Shown piece after piece: positions 52,537 through 63,613 of a stretch of 64,000 bases of DNA. The DNA comes from Cryobacterium luteum. GTDB taxonomy: Bacteria; Actinomycetota; Actinomycetes; Actinomycetales; Microbacteriaceae. Positions within the stretch are counted from its first letter, which is position 1, and each line of letters starts with the position of its first letter. The notes under the pieces were generated by a model, which was not told the DNA's origin, made no database searches, and worked only from the letters and a program-made list of their open reading frames with translations. The stretch spans positions 186,001-250,000 of the forward strand of contig NZ_FOCN01000004.1 of NCBI RefSeq assembly GCF_900110125.1, written 5' to 3'. A program made the translations under genes and the position numbers.

Positions 52537-54354
52537 CTACAACAAAACACCGCGAACTGTAGAGGTCCTGGTTTTCTGAGCGGCCAGGCCGGCGACGATC
52601 GCATCCGCTGCTCGCACGAGCGCCAGGTGCGAGAGCGCCTGCGGGGTGTTGCCCATCTGGTGCCCGTTGGTCACGTCGTACTCTTCGGAGAGCAGCCCGA
52701 CAGCATTCACGAAGCCGACCAGGGTGTTCATGAGCTCGGTGGCATCATCGAGTCGCCCCGAACGGGCGTACTGCTCGACCAGCCAGAACGAGCAGGCCAG
52801 AAACGGATGCTCACCCGGCGGCAGGCCGTCCACCGCGGAAACCGTGCGGTAGCGCAGCAGCAGGCCCGAGTGCAGCAGGTCGGCCTCGATCGCGGCCACG
52901 GTGCCGAGCATGCGCGAATCGGTGGCTGCGCAGAAGCCGACCTGCGGGAGCACGAGGAGGGAGGCGTCCAATGCGGTGCTGCCGTAATACTGCACGTAGC
53001 TGTTTCGTCCCGCGTCAAAACCGCGGGTTTCGATGTCGGCGCGAACCTCGTCGCGCAGGGTCTTCCACCGCTCGAGCGGACCATCGAGCCCGCACTCTTC
53101 GATGCCGCGCACTGCACGGTCGAATGCTGCCCACACCATGACGCGGGAATGGGTGAATTCGCGGGCTGGGCCGCGGACTTCCCAGATGCCTTGGTCTGCC
53201 CGGCGCCAGTTCTTTTCGAGAAAGCTCATGAGTGCCCGCTGCAGCGGCCAGGAGAATTCGGTTTCGCGCACTCCCGCCGCGCGTGCGGCGTGGAGGGCCA
53301 CCATGACCTCGCCGATCACGTCGGACTGGAACTGGTCGACCGCGCCGTTGCCGACCCGCACGGGGGACGAACCGTTGTAGCCGGGCAGGCTGGTCAGCTC
53401 ACGCTCGGGCAGGTAGCGCTCGCCGGAGAGTCCGTACATGATCTGCACGTCGGCCGGATCGCCGGCAATGGCGCGCAGCAACCAGGCGCGCCAGTCGTTG
53501 GCCTCAACCTCGTAGCCGTGGCTGAGCAGCACTTCGAGCGTGAGTGAGGCGTCACGCAGCCAGACGTAGCGGTAATCCCAGTTGCGCATTCCGCCGGTCT
53601 GTTCGGGCAATGAAGTTGTCGCCGCGGCGACGATTCCGCCGGTCTTTTCGTGGGTCAGCGCGCGCAGCACGAGAAGGGAACGCACGACCTCCGCGCGGAG
53701 TGGCCCCTCATGGCTGCAACTCGAAGCCCAATTCTGCCACCAGCGCGAGGTCGAGGCGAGAGCCGCGTCGATGTCGACGGCCGGTGGGATCTCGCCCTCC
53801 GCGGGGTACCAGCTCAGCTGCGCGTCAATCGTCTGTCCGGCGACTATGTCGAAGTGGGACACGTGACGGTGGTCGGAAGCGCGCAGCTCCGGTCCGCGCA
53901 CCACGATGGCGTCGGGCCCGGCAATGGCAACGAGGCCACGCATCGACTCACCCTGCAGCTGGCGAACCCACGGCATTGTGGTGGCATATCCGAAACGAAT
54001 GCGCAGGTCCTGGGTCATGTGCACGCTGCCGCTGATTCCGCGCACGCGACGCACAAGGTCGGCTCGGCGGTCACCGTGCGGCATGAAGTCGAGCACTTCG
54101 ACCTGGCCGGTCGACGTGGTCCAGATGGTCGACAGCACAAAGGTGTCGCCCTGGTAGCTGCGGGTGGCCGTGGCCTGCGCCTCGGACGGGGCCAGCAGCC
54201 ACCGGCCGTGGTTCTCGTCGCCGAGGAGCGCACCGAACAGCGAGGCGGAGTCGTAGCGCGGCAGGCAGAGCCAGTCGATGCTTCCGTCACGGCCGACGAG
54301 CGCTGCCGAGTGGCAGTCGCTGATGAGTGCGTAGTCCTCGATGGGGAGTGCCAT
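52537..54354 (-). CDS. Glycoside hydrolase family 15 protein (glucoamylase/trehalase type)
   Basis: 605 residues from the ATG at 54354, where homologues typically start (MALPIEDYALISDCHSAALV, cited to 20 residues). An N-terminal beta domain (about 1-230) is followed by an (alpha/alpha)6 barrel (about 250-600) with GGMRNWDYRYVWLRDA and later SFWLVEQYARSGRLDDA. Actinobacterial relatives include Rv2402-type trehalases as well as glucoamylases. No signal peptide, so cytoplasmic. The trehalose genes downstream make trehalose a plausible substrate. Confidence 0.88.
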   Translation of the reverse strand: MALPIEDYALISDCHSAALVGRDGSIDWLCLPRYDSASLFGALLGDENHGRWLLAPSEAQATATRSYQGDTFVLSTIWTTSTGQVEVLDFMPHGDRRADLVRRVRGISGSVHMTQDLRIRFGYATTMPWVRQLQGESMRGLVAIAGPDAIVVRGPELRASDHRHVSHFDIVAGQTIDAQLSWYPAEGEIPPAVDIDAALASTSRWWQNWASSCSHEGPLRAEVVRSLLVLRALTHEKTGGIVAAATTSLPEQTGGMRNWDYRYVWLRDASLTLEVLLSHGYEVEANDWRAWLLRAIAGDPADVQIMYGLSGERYLPERELTSLPGYNGSSPVRVGNGAVDQFQSDVIGEVMVALHAARAAGVRETEFSWPLQRALMSFLEKNWRRADQGIWEVRGPAREFTHSRVMVWAAFDRAVRGIEECGLDGPLERWKTLRDEVRADIETRGFDAGRNSYVQYYGSTALDASLLVLPQVGFCAATDSRMLGTVAAIEADLLHSGLLLRYRTVSAVDGLPPGEHPFLACSFWLVEQYARSGRLDDATELMNTLVGFVNAVGLLSEEYDVTNGHQMGNTPQALSHLALVRAADAIVAGLAAQKTRTSTVRGVLL

Positions 54355-54395
54355 CAGGCCATTCTGGCAGCAGCTGGGTTCGCTCGGTGCGAGAA

Positions 54396-54839
54396 TCAGG
54401 CGACGAGACGAGCCGATGCGAGCGTCGCGGACGCCTTTTCGATCCAGGCAGCGGATGCCGCAGCCGCGTCGTCCGCGTCGGCATCTGCTGTTGCGACCGC
54501 CGGGACGCCGGTCGCAGCCGGTTCGTTCCACGTTGTGATCGGCGCGGGAGTCCACGACAAAGCGGTCGGCTCGCCGGTGCTCTCGCCGCGCAGGGCAGCT
54601 TGCTCCGTCGTGATCGCGGCGGTCAGCTCGGTTGCGATCTCGCGGGCCTTCAACGCGTGAAAGATCACCTCGGTGTCGTCACCGGTGCGGGGTACCAGGG
54701 TATAGGCACCGTGTTCGCCGACCAGGGCGCCCAGCCGGTCGTGCAGCAGGTCGAAAATCTGTTCGTCGCGCAGTATCGGAGCGGAGGCGACGCTCAGCGC
54801 CGCACTTGCGGCCAAACGTCGGCGTCGACGACCAAACAT
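54396..54839 (-). CDS. Hypothetical protein, 147 residues
   Basis: Unrecognised. A basic beginning MFGRRRRRLAASAALSVASA could be a weak signal or membrane-associating segment. A compact middle (ILRDEQIFDLLHDRLGALVG, then YTLVPRTGDDTEVIFHAL) is followed by a low-complexity Ala/Asp/Thr-rich tail. Third positions are strongly G/C through the first 95 codons and AAAGGGG precedes the ATG, supporting a real gene. It ends 41 nt before the GH15 start on the same strand and may be in its operon. Confidence 0.65.
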   Translation of the reverse strand: MFGRRRRRLAASAALSVASAPILRDEQIFDLLHDRLGALVGEHGAYTLVPRTGDDTEVIFHALKAREIATELTAAITTEQAALRGESTGEPTALSWTPAPITTWNEPAATGVPAVATADADADDAAAASAAWIEKASATLASARLVA

Positions 54840-54953
54840 GACGAGCCCCTTTCAGGTGCACAGTGAGAACAGGTGCAGCCGAAACAGCCGCTGTGCCTAT
54901 TTTCGGTGACCTGGGGCCGACTCGCCCGGGGACACGCCGCTAACGAGTCGAAG

Positions 54954-55142
54954 TCAGCTTTCGATTTTGCGCTTGTTCGCGTCTTCAATGACCGTGCCGA
55001 CGGCTACGGCGGCGCTCAACGCCCAGCCGAGCCACAGCATAATGAGGCGCCAGTCACGCGGACCGTGCCGCGTGGCCTGCACGGTATTCCAACCGCCGGC
55101 GATCACGCCGACCATTGCACTGCTGAAAATGAACTTTCGCAT
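54954..55142 (-). CDS. Small membrane protein, 62 residues
   Basis: Two hydrophobic segments (FIFSSAMVGVIAGGW and IMLWLGWALSAAVAVGTVI) and a charged end EDANKRKIES. A strong GGAGGT five bases before the ATG at 55142 supports this start; the frame upstream of it is not used. No family recognised. Divergent from the trehalose gene with about 190 nt between. Confidence 0.7.
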   Translation of the reverse strand: MRKFIFSSAMVGVIAGGWNTVQATRHGPRDWRLIMLWLGWALSAAVAVGTVIEDANKRKIES

Positions 55143-55337
55143 GTAAACCTCCGGCATCAGAGTACCCGCCCGCTCGCGCACAGTGTGCCCCGAACGGGTG
55201 TAAAAAACGACTGGTAACCTTGGGAGGGCAACACAGGTGTGCACTTCGAGTGTGCCCGGAACGGATGATCCATTAACTCTTCAGCCGAACCCACCCGGTC
55301 CCAGACCCACCCTGCCCCCGTCGTGCCCGCCGATGCC

Positions 55338-57533
55338 ATGGCCGGCACGTACAGGCTCGTCGTCGTCTCGAACCGGTTGCCGGTCGACTACGAAGAAGCC
55401 GACGACGGCGCCATCATCTGGCGCACGTCTCCCGGCGGGCTGGTCACCGCCCTCGAACCGCTGATGCGTTCCTCGCATGGAGCCTGGGTCGGCTGGCCGG
55501 GGGTCGCCGACCGCGATTTCCAACCGTTTGAGAACGACGGAATCTCCCTCGTTCCGGTGCGGCTGAATGAAGACGACATCGAGGACTACTACGAGGGTTT
55601 CTCCAACGACACCCTCTGGCCCTTGTACCACGACGTCATCGCGCCGCCGAGCTTTCACCGCGAAACCTGGGATGCCTATGTGCGCGTCAACCGCCGATTC
55701 GCCGCGGCGGCCGCCGCCGTCGCCGCCCCGGGAGCCACGGTCTGGGTGCACGACTACCAGCTGCAGCTCGTGCCGCGCATGCTGCGCGAAGCCCGCCCCG
55801 ACCTCGTCATCGGCTTCTTCAACCACATCCCGTTTCCGCCGTACGGCATTTACGCGCAGCTGCCCTGGCGCAAACAGATTCTGCACGGCCTGCTCGGCGC
55901 CGACGTGATCGGCTTTCAGCGGGTAGCGGATGCCGGCAACTTCTCCCAAGCCGTTCGTCGCCTCTACGGCTATCCGACCCGCGGCGTCGTCATCGACGTG
56001 CCGGCGGGGGAGAAGGGCGACAGCCGCCGGGTCATCGCCAAGCACTTTCCCATCTCGATCGACGCGGCCGCCTTCGAAGAACTGGCTCGGCGTCCCGAGA
56101 TTCAGGCGCGGGCTCGACAGATTCGGGAGGACCTCGGCAACCCCAAGACCCTCATGCTCGGTGTCGACCGGCTTGACTACACCAAGGGCATCGGCCACCG
56201 CATCAAAGCGTTCGGGGAGTTGCTCGCCGAGGGTCGCCTGAGCGTTGAAGACGTCACTCTCGTGCAGGTCGCGAGCCCGTCCCGCGAACGTGTCGGTACC
56301 TACATGGCCCTGCGTGATGAGATCGAGTTGGCCGTCGGTCGGCTCAACGGCGACTTCTCCACGATCAGTCACACCGCTATCAGCTATCACCACCACAGTT
56401 ATCCGCGCGAAGAAATGGTCGCGATGTACCTGGCGGCCGACGTCATGCTCGTCACTGCGCTGCGCGACGGCATGAACCTCGTGGCCAAGGAATACGTGGC
56501 CGTGCGCTTCGACGCTGACGGGGTGCTGGTTCTGAGCGAGTTCGCCGGCGCCGCTGACGAACTCAAACAGGCCATCCTGATCAACCCGCACGACATCGAC
56601 GGCACCAAGGACGCCATCGTGCGCGCGGTCGAGATGCCCAAACGGGAGCGCACGAGGCGCATGCGGTCGCTGCGCCGCACGGTCGCCGAGAACGATGTGG
56701 CTGCCTGGTCCGCGTCGTTCCTGCGCGCACTCACCGGCGGAGCAGCCGTACCGGCCGGGATCCCCGACGCTCTCGATCTGGCCCTGAAGAGCATTGCCGG
56801 CGCCGAGAACCTGCTCATCGCCCTCGACTTCGACGGCACCCTGGCCCCGCACGTCGATCACCCCGAAGACGCTCGCGCCATCGCCGGCACCCGGGAAGCC
56901 GTTCAGGCCCTGCTCGACCTGCCGGGCGTGCGCGTGGCCTTTGTCTCCGGCCGCGCCTTGGTGAGCCTGCAACACGTCGCGCAGCCGCAGAGTTCGGTGC
57001 TGCTCACCGGCTCGCACGGCATCGAGGTACAGCTGGACACCCCCGAGATAGAGCTCAACCTGCTCTCCAGCGAGTTGGAGCAACTGGATATTCTCGCCCG
57101 CGTCCTCGAAAGCATCTCCGGGTCGATCGCCGGCACCACGATTGAGCGCAAGCCCGCCGGTCTCGCCCTGCACACCCGCCTCGCCACCGAGAAGGACGGC
57201 CAGCGGGCCGAGCGAGCGGCGCGCGACCAACTCGGTGAGCAACTGCCCGGACTCACCGTTCGCGAGGGCAAAAACGTGCTCGAATTTTCGGTGCGCTCGA
57301 GCACCAAGGGTGATGCCGTCACCCAGCTGCTCGAGTACACCGGCGCCGATCGGGTGTTCTACGCCGGCGACGATGTGACCGACGAGGATGCCTTCGCGGT
57401 TCTCCGAGAGGACGACGTGGGGCTTAAGATCGGCCAGGGCGCCACCCTCGCCGGGTTCCGGGTGCGCAGCCCGCACGAGGTGACCCAGGTGCTCGTGCGC
57501 ATCGCCGCCCTGCGCTCGGGACGGCTGCATTGA
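55338..57533 (+). CDS. Bifunctional trehalose-6-phosphate synthase/phosphatase (OtsA-OtsB fusion)
   Basis: About 731 residues from ATG 55338 (GTG 55323 also possible). Residues 1-470 are a GT20 trehalose-6-phosphate synthase: [49 protein letters not shown] and the C-terminal [15 protein letters not shown]. Residues about 490-731 are a HAD phosphatase with [17 protein letters not shown] and [12 protein letters not shown]. One chain thus makes trehalose from UDP- or GDP-glucose and glucose 6-phosphate and removes the phosphate. Its stop codon overlaps the -35 box of the ilvD promoter. Confidence 0.93.
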   Translation: MAGTYRLVVVSNRLPVDYEEADDGAIIWRTSPGGLVTALEPLMRSSHGAWVGWPGVADRDFQPFENDGISLVPVRLNEDDIEDYYEGFSNDTLWPLYHDVIAPPSFHRETWDAYVRVNRRFAAAAAAVAAPGATVWVHDYQLQLVPRMLREARPDLVIGFFNHIPFPPYGIYAQLPWRKQILHGLLGADVIGFQRVADAGNFSQAVRRLYGYPTRGVVIDVPAGEKGDSRRVIAKHFPISIDAAAFEELARRPEIQARARQIREDLGNPKTLMLGVDRLDYTKGIGHRIKAFGELLAEGRLSVEDVTLVQVASPSRERVGTYMALRDEIELAVGRLNGDFSTISHTAISYHHHSYPREEMVAMYLAADVMLVTALRDGMNLVAKEYVAVRFDADGVLVLSEFAGAADELKQAILINPHDIDGTKDAIVRAVEMPKRERTRRMRSLRRTVAENDVAAWSASFLRALTGGAAVPAGIPDALDLALKSIAGAENLLIALDFDGTLAPHVDHPEDARAIAGTREAVQALLDLPGVRVAFVSGRALVSLQHVAQPQSSVLLTGSHGIEVQLDTPEIELNLLSSELEQLDILARVLESISGSIAGTTIERKPAGLALHTRLATEKDGQRAERAARDQLGEQLPGLTVREGKNVLEFSVRSSTKGDAVTQLLEYTGADRVFYAGDDVTDEDAFAVLREDDVGLKIGQGATLAGFRVRSPHEVTQVLVRIAALRSGRLH

Positions 57534-57564
57534 CCGGGTGCGCCAAGGTTCTAGACTCGGAAGC
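57530..57564 (+). promoter_or_regulatory. ilvD promoter, leaderless
   Basis: TTGACC (57530-57535), 16 nt, TAGACT (57552-57557), then 7 nt to the ATG at 57565. The -35 box overlaps the stop of the trehalose gene. Spacing predicts a transcript that starts at the ATG, and there is no ribosome binding sequence. Confidence 0.75.
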
Positions 57565-59259
57565 ATGTCTGAGATCGATGTGAAACCCCGTAGCCGCGAC
57601 GTCACCGACGGGATCGAGGCCACCACTTCCCGGGGAATGCTCCGTGCTGTCGGCATGGGCGACGCCGATTGGGACAAACCCCAGATCGGCATTGCGAGCT
57701 CGTGGAATGAGATCACACCGTGCAACCTGTCGCTGGACCGCCTGGCCCAGGCCGCCAAGGAAGGCGTACACTCCGGCGGCGGTTACCCGCTGCAGTTCGG
57801 CACCATCAGCGTCTCCGACGGCATCTCGATGGGTCACGAGGGCATGCACTTCTCCCTGGTCTCCCGCGAGGTCATCGCCGACTCGGTCGAGGTCGTCATG
57901 CAGGCCGAACGCCTCGACGGCTCCGTACTGCTGGCCGGCTGCGACAAGTCGCTGCCCGGCATGCTCATGGCCGCCGCCCGCCTCGACCTCGCGAGCGTGT
58001 TCCTGTACGCCGGATCGATCGCCCCGGGCTGGGTCAAGCTTTCCGACGGCACCGAAAAAGACATCACCATCATCGACTCGTTCGAAGCGGTCGGCGCGGT
58101 CAAGGCCGGCCGGATGAGCATCGAAGATGCCAAGCGCATCGAGTGCGCCTTCGCCCCCGGCGAGGGCGCCTGCGGCGGCATGTACACCGCCAACACCATG
58201 GCGAGTGTTGCGGAAGCCCTCGGAATGAGCCTGCCTGGCTCGGCGAGCCCGGCATCCGCTGATCGTCGCCGCGACTACTTCGCGCACCGCTCCGGCGAAG
58301 CCGTCGTCAACATGCTGCGCCTCGGCATCACCGCCCGCGACATTCTCACCCGCAAGGCGTTCGAGAACGCGATCGCCGTGGCCATGGCGTTCGGCGGATC
58401 GACCAACGTGGTGCTGCACCTGCTCGCGATCGCCCGCGAAGCCGAGGTCGAACTCACCCTCGACGACTTCAACCGCATTGGCGACAAGGTTCCGCACATT
58501 GGTGACCTCAAGCCCTTCGGCAAGTACGTCATGAACGACGTCGACCGCCAGGGCGGCGTTCCCGCCGTCATGCGCGCGCTGCTCGAAGCCGGCCTCATCC
58601 ACGGCGACGCACTCACCGTCACCGGCAAGACCGTGGCCGAGAACCTCGCCGAGATCGACCCGCCGGCCCTCGACGGTGAGGTGCTGCGCACCCTCGACAA
58701 CCCCATTCACAAGAGCGGCGGAATCACCATCCTCAAGGGCACCTTCGCCCCCGAGGGTGCCGTCGTGAAGACCGCCGGCTTCGACGCCGCCGTCTTCGAA
58801 GGCCCCGCCCGGGTGTTCGAGCGGGAACGCGCCGCGATGGACGCCCTGACCGAGGGCAAGATCTACCAGGGTGACGTCGTCATCATCCGTTATGAAGGTC
58901 CCAAGGGTGGGCCGGGCATGCGCGAGATGCTCTCCATCACGGCCGCCATCAAGGGCGCAGGCCTCGGCTCCGATGTACTACTGTTAACGGACGGTCGATT
59001 CTCAGGCGGCACAACCGGACTGTGTATCGGCCACATAGCACCCGAAGCGGTGGACGCAGGTCCAATCGCCTTCGTGCGCGATGGGGATCTGATACGGGTC
59101 GATATCGCAGCTCGCACGCTTGACCTACTGGTTACCGATGCAGAGCTGGCCGCCCGCCGAGATGGCTGGGCGCCCCTTCCCCCGCGCTATACCCGTGGCG
59201 TACTCGCAAAGTACTCGAAGCTCGTGCATTCCGCTGCCGAAGGCGCCATTACCGGCTAG
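57565..59259 (+). CDS. ilvD: Dihydroxy-acid dehydratase
   Basis: 564 residues from the ATG at 57565, with the leaderless promoter excluding the earlier GTG. IlvD/Edd family Fe-S dehydratase: [20 protein letters not shown] with a cluster cysteine, [26 protein letters not shown], and the C-terminal [18 protein letters not shown]. It makes 2-ketoisovalerate and 2-keto-3-methylvalerate in valine and isoleucine synthesis. The last 95 or so codons (from about 58972) use far more A/T-ending codons than the rest of the gene. Confidence 0.96.
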   Translation: MSEIDVKPRSRDVTDGIEATTSRGMLRAVGMGDADWDKPQIGIASSWNEITPCNLSLDRLAQAAKEGVHSGGGYPLQFGTISVSDGISMGHEGMHFSLVSREVIADSVEVVMQAERLDGSVLLAGCDKSLPGMLMAAARLDLASVFLYAGSIAPGWVKLSDGTEKDITIIDSFEAVGAVKAGRMSIEDAKRIECAFAPGEGACGGMYTANTMASVAEALGMSLPGSASPASADRRRDYFAHRSGEAVVNMLRLGITARDILTRKAFENAIAVAMAFGGSTNVVLHLLAIAREAEVELTLDDFNRIGDKVPHIGDLKPFGKYVMNDVDRQGGVPAVMRALLEAGLIHGDALTVTGKTVAENLAEIDPPALDGEVLRTLDNPIHKSGGITILKGTFAPEGAVVKTAGFDAAVFEGPARVFERERAAMDALTEGKIYQGDVVIIRYEGPKGGPGMREMLSITAAIKGAGLGSDVLLLTDGRFSGGTTGLCIGHIAPEAVDAGPIAFVRDGDLIRVDIAARTLDLLVTDAELAARRDGWAPLPPRYTRGVLAKYSKLVHSAAEGAITG

Positions 59260-59306
59260 CAGCGCACGGGCTACCCTGGTGGCCCGTGAGGGCAACCGGT
59301 TCAATG

Positions 59307-59325
59307 TCGAAACGACCGATTTCGA
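59307..59325. promoter_or_regulatory. Palindrome upstream of ilvB
   Basis: TCGAAA (59307-59312) and TTTCGA (59320-59325) separated by 7 nt, 18 nt before the ilvB ATG. The position suits an operator or a hairpin controlling ilvBNC; the binding factor is unknown. Confidence 0.45.
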
Positions 59326-59343
59326 AGTAGGGATTCAACGATC

Positions 59344-61137
59344 ATGACCACGGAAACCACTCCCGTGCCCGCGGCGCCCGCGTCTGCGGAGCCGGAAATG
59401 CTCACCGGTTCGGGTGCAATCATTCGCACCCTCGAACTGCTCGGTGTCACCGACGTCTTCGGCATTCCCGGCGGCGCCGTCATCCCGCTCTACGACGAGC
59501 TCATGACGCAGACCAAGATTCGCCACATCCTGGTGCGCCACGAACAGGGCGCCGGCCACGCAGCCGAGGGCTACGCCTCGGCAACCGGTCGCGTCGGCGT
59601 CGCCATCGCCACGAGCGGTCCCGGTGCCACCAACCTCGTCACCGCCATAGCGGATGCCTACATGGACTCGGTTCCGCTGCTCGCCATCACCGGCCAGGTG
59701 TTCTCGACGTCGATGGGAACGGACGCCTTCCAGGAAGCCGACATCATCGGCATCACCATGCCGATCACCAAGCATTCCTTCCTCGCCCGCCGTGCCGAAG
59801 AGATTCCCGCCGCAATCGCCGCGGCATATCACATCGCCTCCACCGGCCGGCCCGGTCCGGTGCTCGTGGACATCACCAAGGACGCGCAGCAAAACCTGGC
59901 ACCGTTCATCTGGCCGCCCAAGCTCGACCTGCCCGGCTACCGGCCGATCGTGAAGGCGCACGGCAAGCAGGTGCAGGCGGCAGCCCAACTGCTGCTGGCC
60001 GCGAAGAAGCCCGTGCTGTACGTGGGAGGCGGAGTCATCCGCGCGCACGCATCCGCTGAACTGCTCGTGCTCGCCGAAGCGACCGGGGCCCCCGTCGTCA
60101 CCACACTCATGGCTCGCGGCGCCTTTCCCGACTCGCACCCGCAGCACCTCGGCATGCCGGGTATGCACGGTACGGTTCCGGCCGTACTCGCGCTGCAGGA
60201 GAGTGACCTCATCATTTCGCTCGGAGCGCGCTTCGACGACCGGGTGACCGGAAAGATCAGCGAATTCGCCCCCAATGCGAAGATCGTGCACGTTGACGTC
60301 GACCCGGCCGAGATCTCCAAGATCCGCCTCGCCGATGTACCCATCGTCGGTGATGCCAAAGATGTCATTGCCGACCTGACCCTCGCCTGGGCCGATGCTG
60401 CCCGGGGCGCCGCACCCGATACCAGCGAGTGGTGGACCTACCTGCACGGCCTGAAAGAGGAGTTCCCGCTCGGATTCACCGAGCCGACCGACGGCCTGCT
60501 CGCCCCGCAGTATGTGATCCAGCGCATCGGCGAGCTCACCGGCCCTGAGGCGGTCTACGCGGCCGGCGTGGGCCAGCACCAGATGTGGGCGGCGCAGTAC
60601 ATCAAGTACGAACGCCCCAACTCCTGGCTCAACTCCGGCGGCGCCGGAACCATGGGCTACTCCATCCCCGCTGCGATGGGCGCCAAGGTCGCCGAACCCG
60701 ACCGCGTGGTCTGGTCGATCGACGGTGACGGCTGCTTCCAGATGACCAATCAGGAACTCGCCACCTGCACGATCAACAAGATCCCGATCAAGGTCGCGAT
60801 CATCAACAACTCTTCCCTCGGCATGGTGCGCCAATGGCAGTCTTTGTTCTACGACGGACGCCATTCCTTCACCGACCTCAACACCGGCCACGGCACCGCT
60901 ATGGTGCCCGACTTCGTCAAAATGGCGGATGCCTATGGCGCGCTCGGCATTCGGGTCACCAGCAAGGACCAGGTGGATGATGCCATCAAGCTGGCCCTGG
61001 CCACCAACGACCGTCCGGTCGTGATCGACTTCATCGTGAGCCCCGGCGCCATGGTCTGGCCGATGGTTCCGCAGGGAGTGAGCAACAGTTTCGTTCAGTA
61101 CGCCAAAGACCATGCACCGACCTGGGGAGAAGAGTAA
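59344..61137 (+). CDS. ilvB: Acetolactate synthase large subunit
   Basis: 597-residue thiamine diphosphate enzyme. The activating glutamate lies in [16 protein letters not shown]. The FAD-domain is about 210-360, and the ThDP-Mg motif begins [15 protein letters not shown] and ends IINN. It condenses two pyruvates, or pyruvate and 2-ketobutyrate, as the first step of branched-chain amino acid synthesis. The regulatory subunit ilvN starts 2 nt after its stop. Confidence 0.97.
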   Translation: MTTETTPVPAAPASAEPEMLTGSGAIIRTLELLGVTDVFGIPGGAVIPLYDELMTQTKIRHILVRHEQGAGHAAEGYASATGRVGVAIATSGPGATNLVTAIADAYMDSVPLLAITGQVFSTSMGTDAFQEADIIGITMPITKHSFLARRAEEIPAAIAAAYHIASTGRPGPVLVDITKDAQQNLAPFIWPPKLDLPGYRPIVKAHGKQVQAAAQLLLAAKKPVLYVGGGVIRAHASAELLVLAEATGAPVVTTLMARGAFPDSHPQHLGMPGMHGTVPAVLALQESDLIISLGARFDDRVTGKISEFAPNAKIVHVDVDPAEISKIRLADVPIVGDAKDVIADLTLAWADAARGAAPDTSEWWTYLHGLKEEFPLGFTEPTDGLLAPQYVIQRIGELTGPEAVYAAGVGQHQMWAAQYIKYERPNSWLNSGGAGTMGYSIPAAMGAKVAEPDRVVWSIDGDGCFQMTNQELATCTINKIPIKVAIINNSSLGMVRQWQSLFYDGRHSFTDLNTGHGTAMVPDFVKMADAYGALGIRVTSKDQVDDAIKLALATNDRPVVIDFIVSPGAMVWPMVPQGVSNSFVQYAKDHAPTWGEE

Positions 61138-61139
61138 CC

Positions 61140-61649
61140 GTGACGAGCCACGTTCTGAGTCTGCTCGTCGAGGACAAGCCGGGCCTGCTCACGCGCGTCG
61201 CCGGCCTGTTCGCGCGCCGCGGCTTCAACATTGAAAGCCTGGCCGTTGGCCACAGCGAGATCCCCGGCCTGTCCCGCATCACAATTCTCGTCGACGTTGA
61301 AGACGTGCCGCTCGAGCAGGTGACCAAGCAGCTCAACAAACTGATCAACGTCATCAAGATCGTCGAGCTCGATCCGGCCCAGTCGGTGCAGCGCGAACAC
61401 CTGCTGATCAAGGTCAAGGTCGACAACACGACCCGGTCTCAGGTGCTCGAAGCGGTCAACCTGTTTCGCGCCCGCGTCGTCGACGTGGCCACCGATGCGG
61501 TCGTCATCGAGGTCACCGGCGACAGCGGCAAGACCCAGGCGCTGCTGCGGGTACTCGAACCGTTCGGCATTCGCGAGCTCGCCCAGTCGGGTCTGCTCGC
61601 CATCGGCCGCGGCTCCAAGTCCATCACCGAACGAGTCTTCAAAAACTAA
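61140..61649 (+). CDS. ilvN: Acetolactate synthase small regulatory subunit
   Basis: 169 residues from a GTG. An N-terminal ACT domain (VLSLLVEDKPGLLTRVAGLF, then RRGFNIESLAVG) binds valine for feedback inhibition. The C-terminal ALS_ss_C domain follows from about residue 85. It is coupled to ilvB. Confidence 0.97.
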   Translation: MTSHVLSLLVEDKPGLLTRVAGLFARRGFNIESLAVGHSEIPGLSRITILVDVEDVPLEQVTKQLNKLINVIKIVELDPAQSVQREHLLIKVKVDNTTRSQVLEAVNLFRARVVDVATDAVVIEVTGDSGKTQALLRVLEPFGIRELAQSGLLAIGRGSKSITERVFKN

Positions 61650-61670
61650 CGTTTTTCAGCTTTTTTCTAA

Positions 61671-62726
<1,056 letters not shown>

Positions 62727-62745
62727 CGGCATCCGTTTAAATCAG

Positions 62746-62786
62746 TGAAGGGGCCCTCGTTCGCGGGGACCCCTTCATTTTTTCCC
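62746..62786 (+). terminator. Intrinsic terminator of ilvBNC
   Basis: tgaagggg at 62746 pairs with ccccttca ending at 62777, with an inner stem around cctcgttcgcgggg, then a run of six T. It is a textbook structure 20 nt after the ilvC stop. Confidence 0.93.
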
Positions 62787-62800
62787 CAGGACCGGTGATC

Positions 62801-63457
62801 ATGACAGCGCACGGCATGAACCTGCGCCGGTGGAGCGCCACGGCTGCGATGGTCGGCGTCGTGCTCTACGTGCTCATCGACGTGGTACTGCAGTTTCTGC
62901 CGCCGCACTACAGCCCGATCAGCGACGCCGAGAGCAACCTCGCCGTCGGCCCGTACGGCTGGGTGATGAACCTCAACTTTCTGGGCCGGGCGGTATTCTG
63001 CGTCGCCGTCGTCGTCGCACTCGCCGGGGCGGCGCCGACACCGGCGTTTGGCCGCAAGGACCCGCTGCTCGGCACCGGCCTCGGGCTGTTGCTCCTCGGG
63101 GGAGCCAGCTCGGCGGTGCTCGCCTTCTTTCCCACCGACGTCAGCGCAGAACACACGAGCACCCTGCAGACTTCGACTCTGAGCGGTGCCATCCATCTCG
63201 CCGTGGCTTCCTTCGGCTTCCTCACCGCCCTCGCCGCGATTCTGCTGCTGACCATCTGGCTGCGGATTCGCCGCGTGCTGCCACGGGCGGCGCCGTGGGC
63301 GATAGCGTTCGCGGCGCTCACCCTGGCTGGGCTGCTGCTGGTTGTCGCCGCGAATGCGTGGTTGCCCGGCGTCGTCGGTCTCGCCGAACGCGCCGCCCTG
63401 GCGGGCATTCTGGGGTGGACGTTCTCGGTCAGCGTCGGCATCCGTCGTCTGCAGTAG
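62801..63457 (+). CDS. DUF998 family membrane protein
   Basis: 218 residues with about six hydrophobic helices. The first helix region VGVVLYVLIDVVLQFLPPHY is followed by SPISDAESNLAVGPYGWVMN, the conserved beginning of the DUF998 family, and by a conserved AFFPTDV after helix 3. Function is not known. The ATG at 62801 is chosen over a GTG two codons upstream. Confidence 0.82.
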   Translation: MTAHGMNLRRWSATAAMVGVVLYVLIDVVLQFLPPHYSPISDAESNLAVGPYGWVMNLNFLGRAVFCVAVVVALAGAAPTPAFGRKDPLLGTGLGLLLLGGASSAVLAFFPTDVSAEHTSTLQTSTLSGAIHLAVASFGFLTALAAILLLTIWLRIRRVLPRAAPWAIAFAALTLAGLLLVVAANAWLPGVVGLAERAALAGILGWTFSVSVGIRRLQ

Positions 63458-63480
63458 ACGAAGAGTCTGCCCCAACCCGG

Positions 63481-63613
63481 TAGAGTCGAGCAATACCCGG
63501 TGTAACCACCGGTTCACCTGGTCCTGTGCACCGACGCACAGCTTCGCCACTGGTCGTCTCGAGAACGATGCCGGTGGGGCCGCCCGCTCCACACGCGTAA
63601 GGCCGGCACCACC
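63481..63613 (+). promoter_or_regulatory. Promoter and structured leader of the NRAMP-type gene
   Basis: TAGAGT at 63481-63486 is a probable -10 box and would give a leader of about 120 nt. The leader contains the hairpin ctgtgc/gcacag (63524-63541) and several complementary ggt/acc blocks (accggt elements near 63498-63512). It matches no riboswitch I can recognise, but most neighbouring genes have far shorter leaders. Confidence 0.4.
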
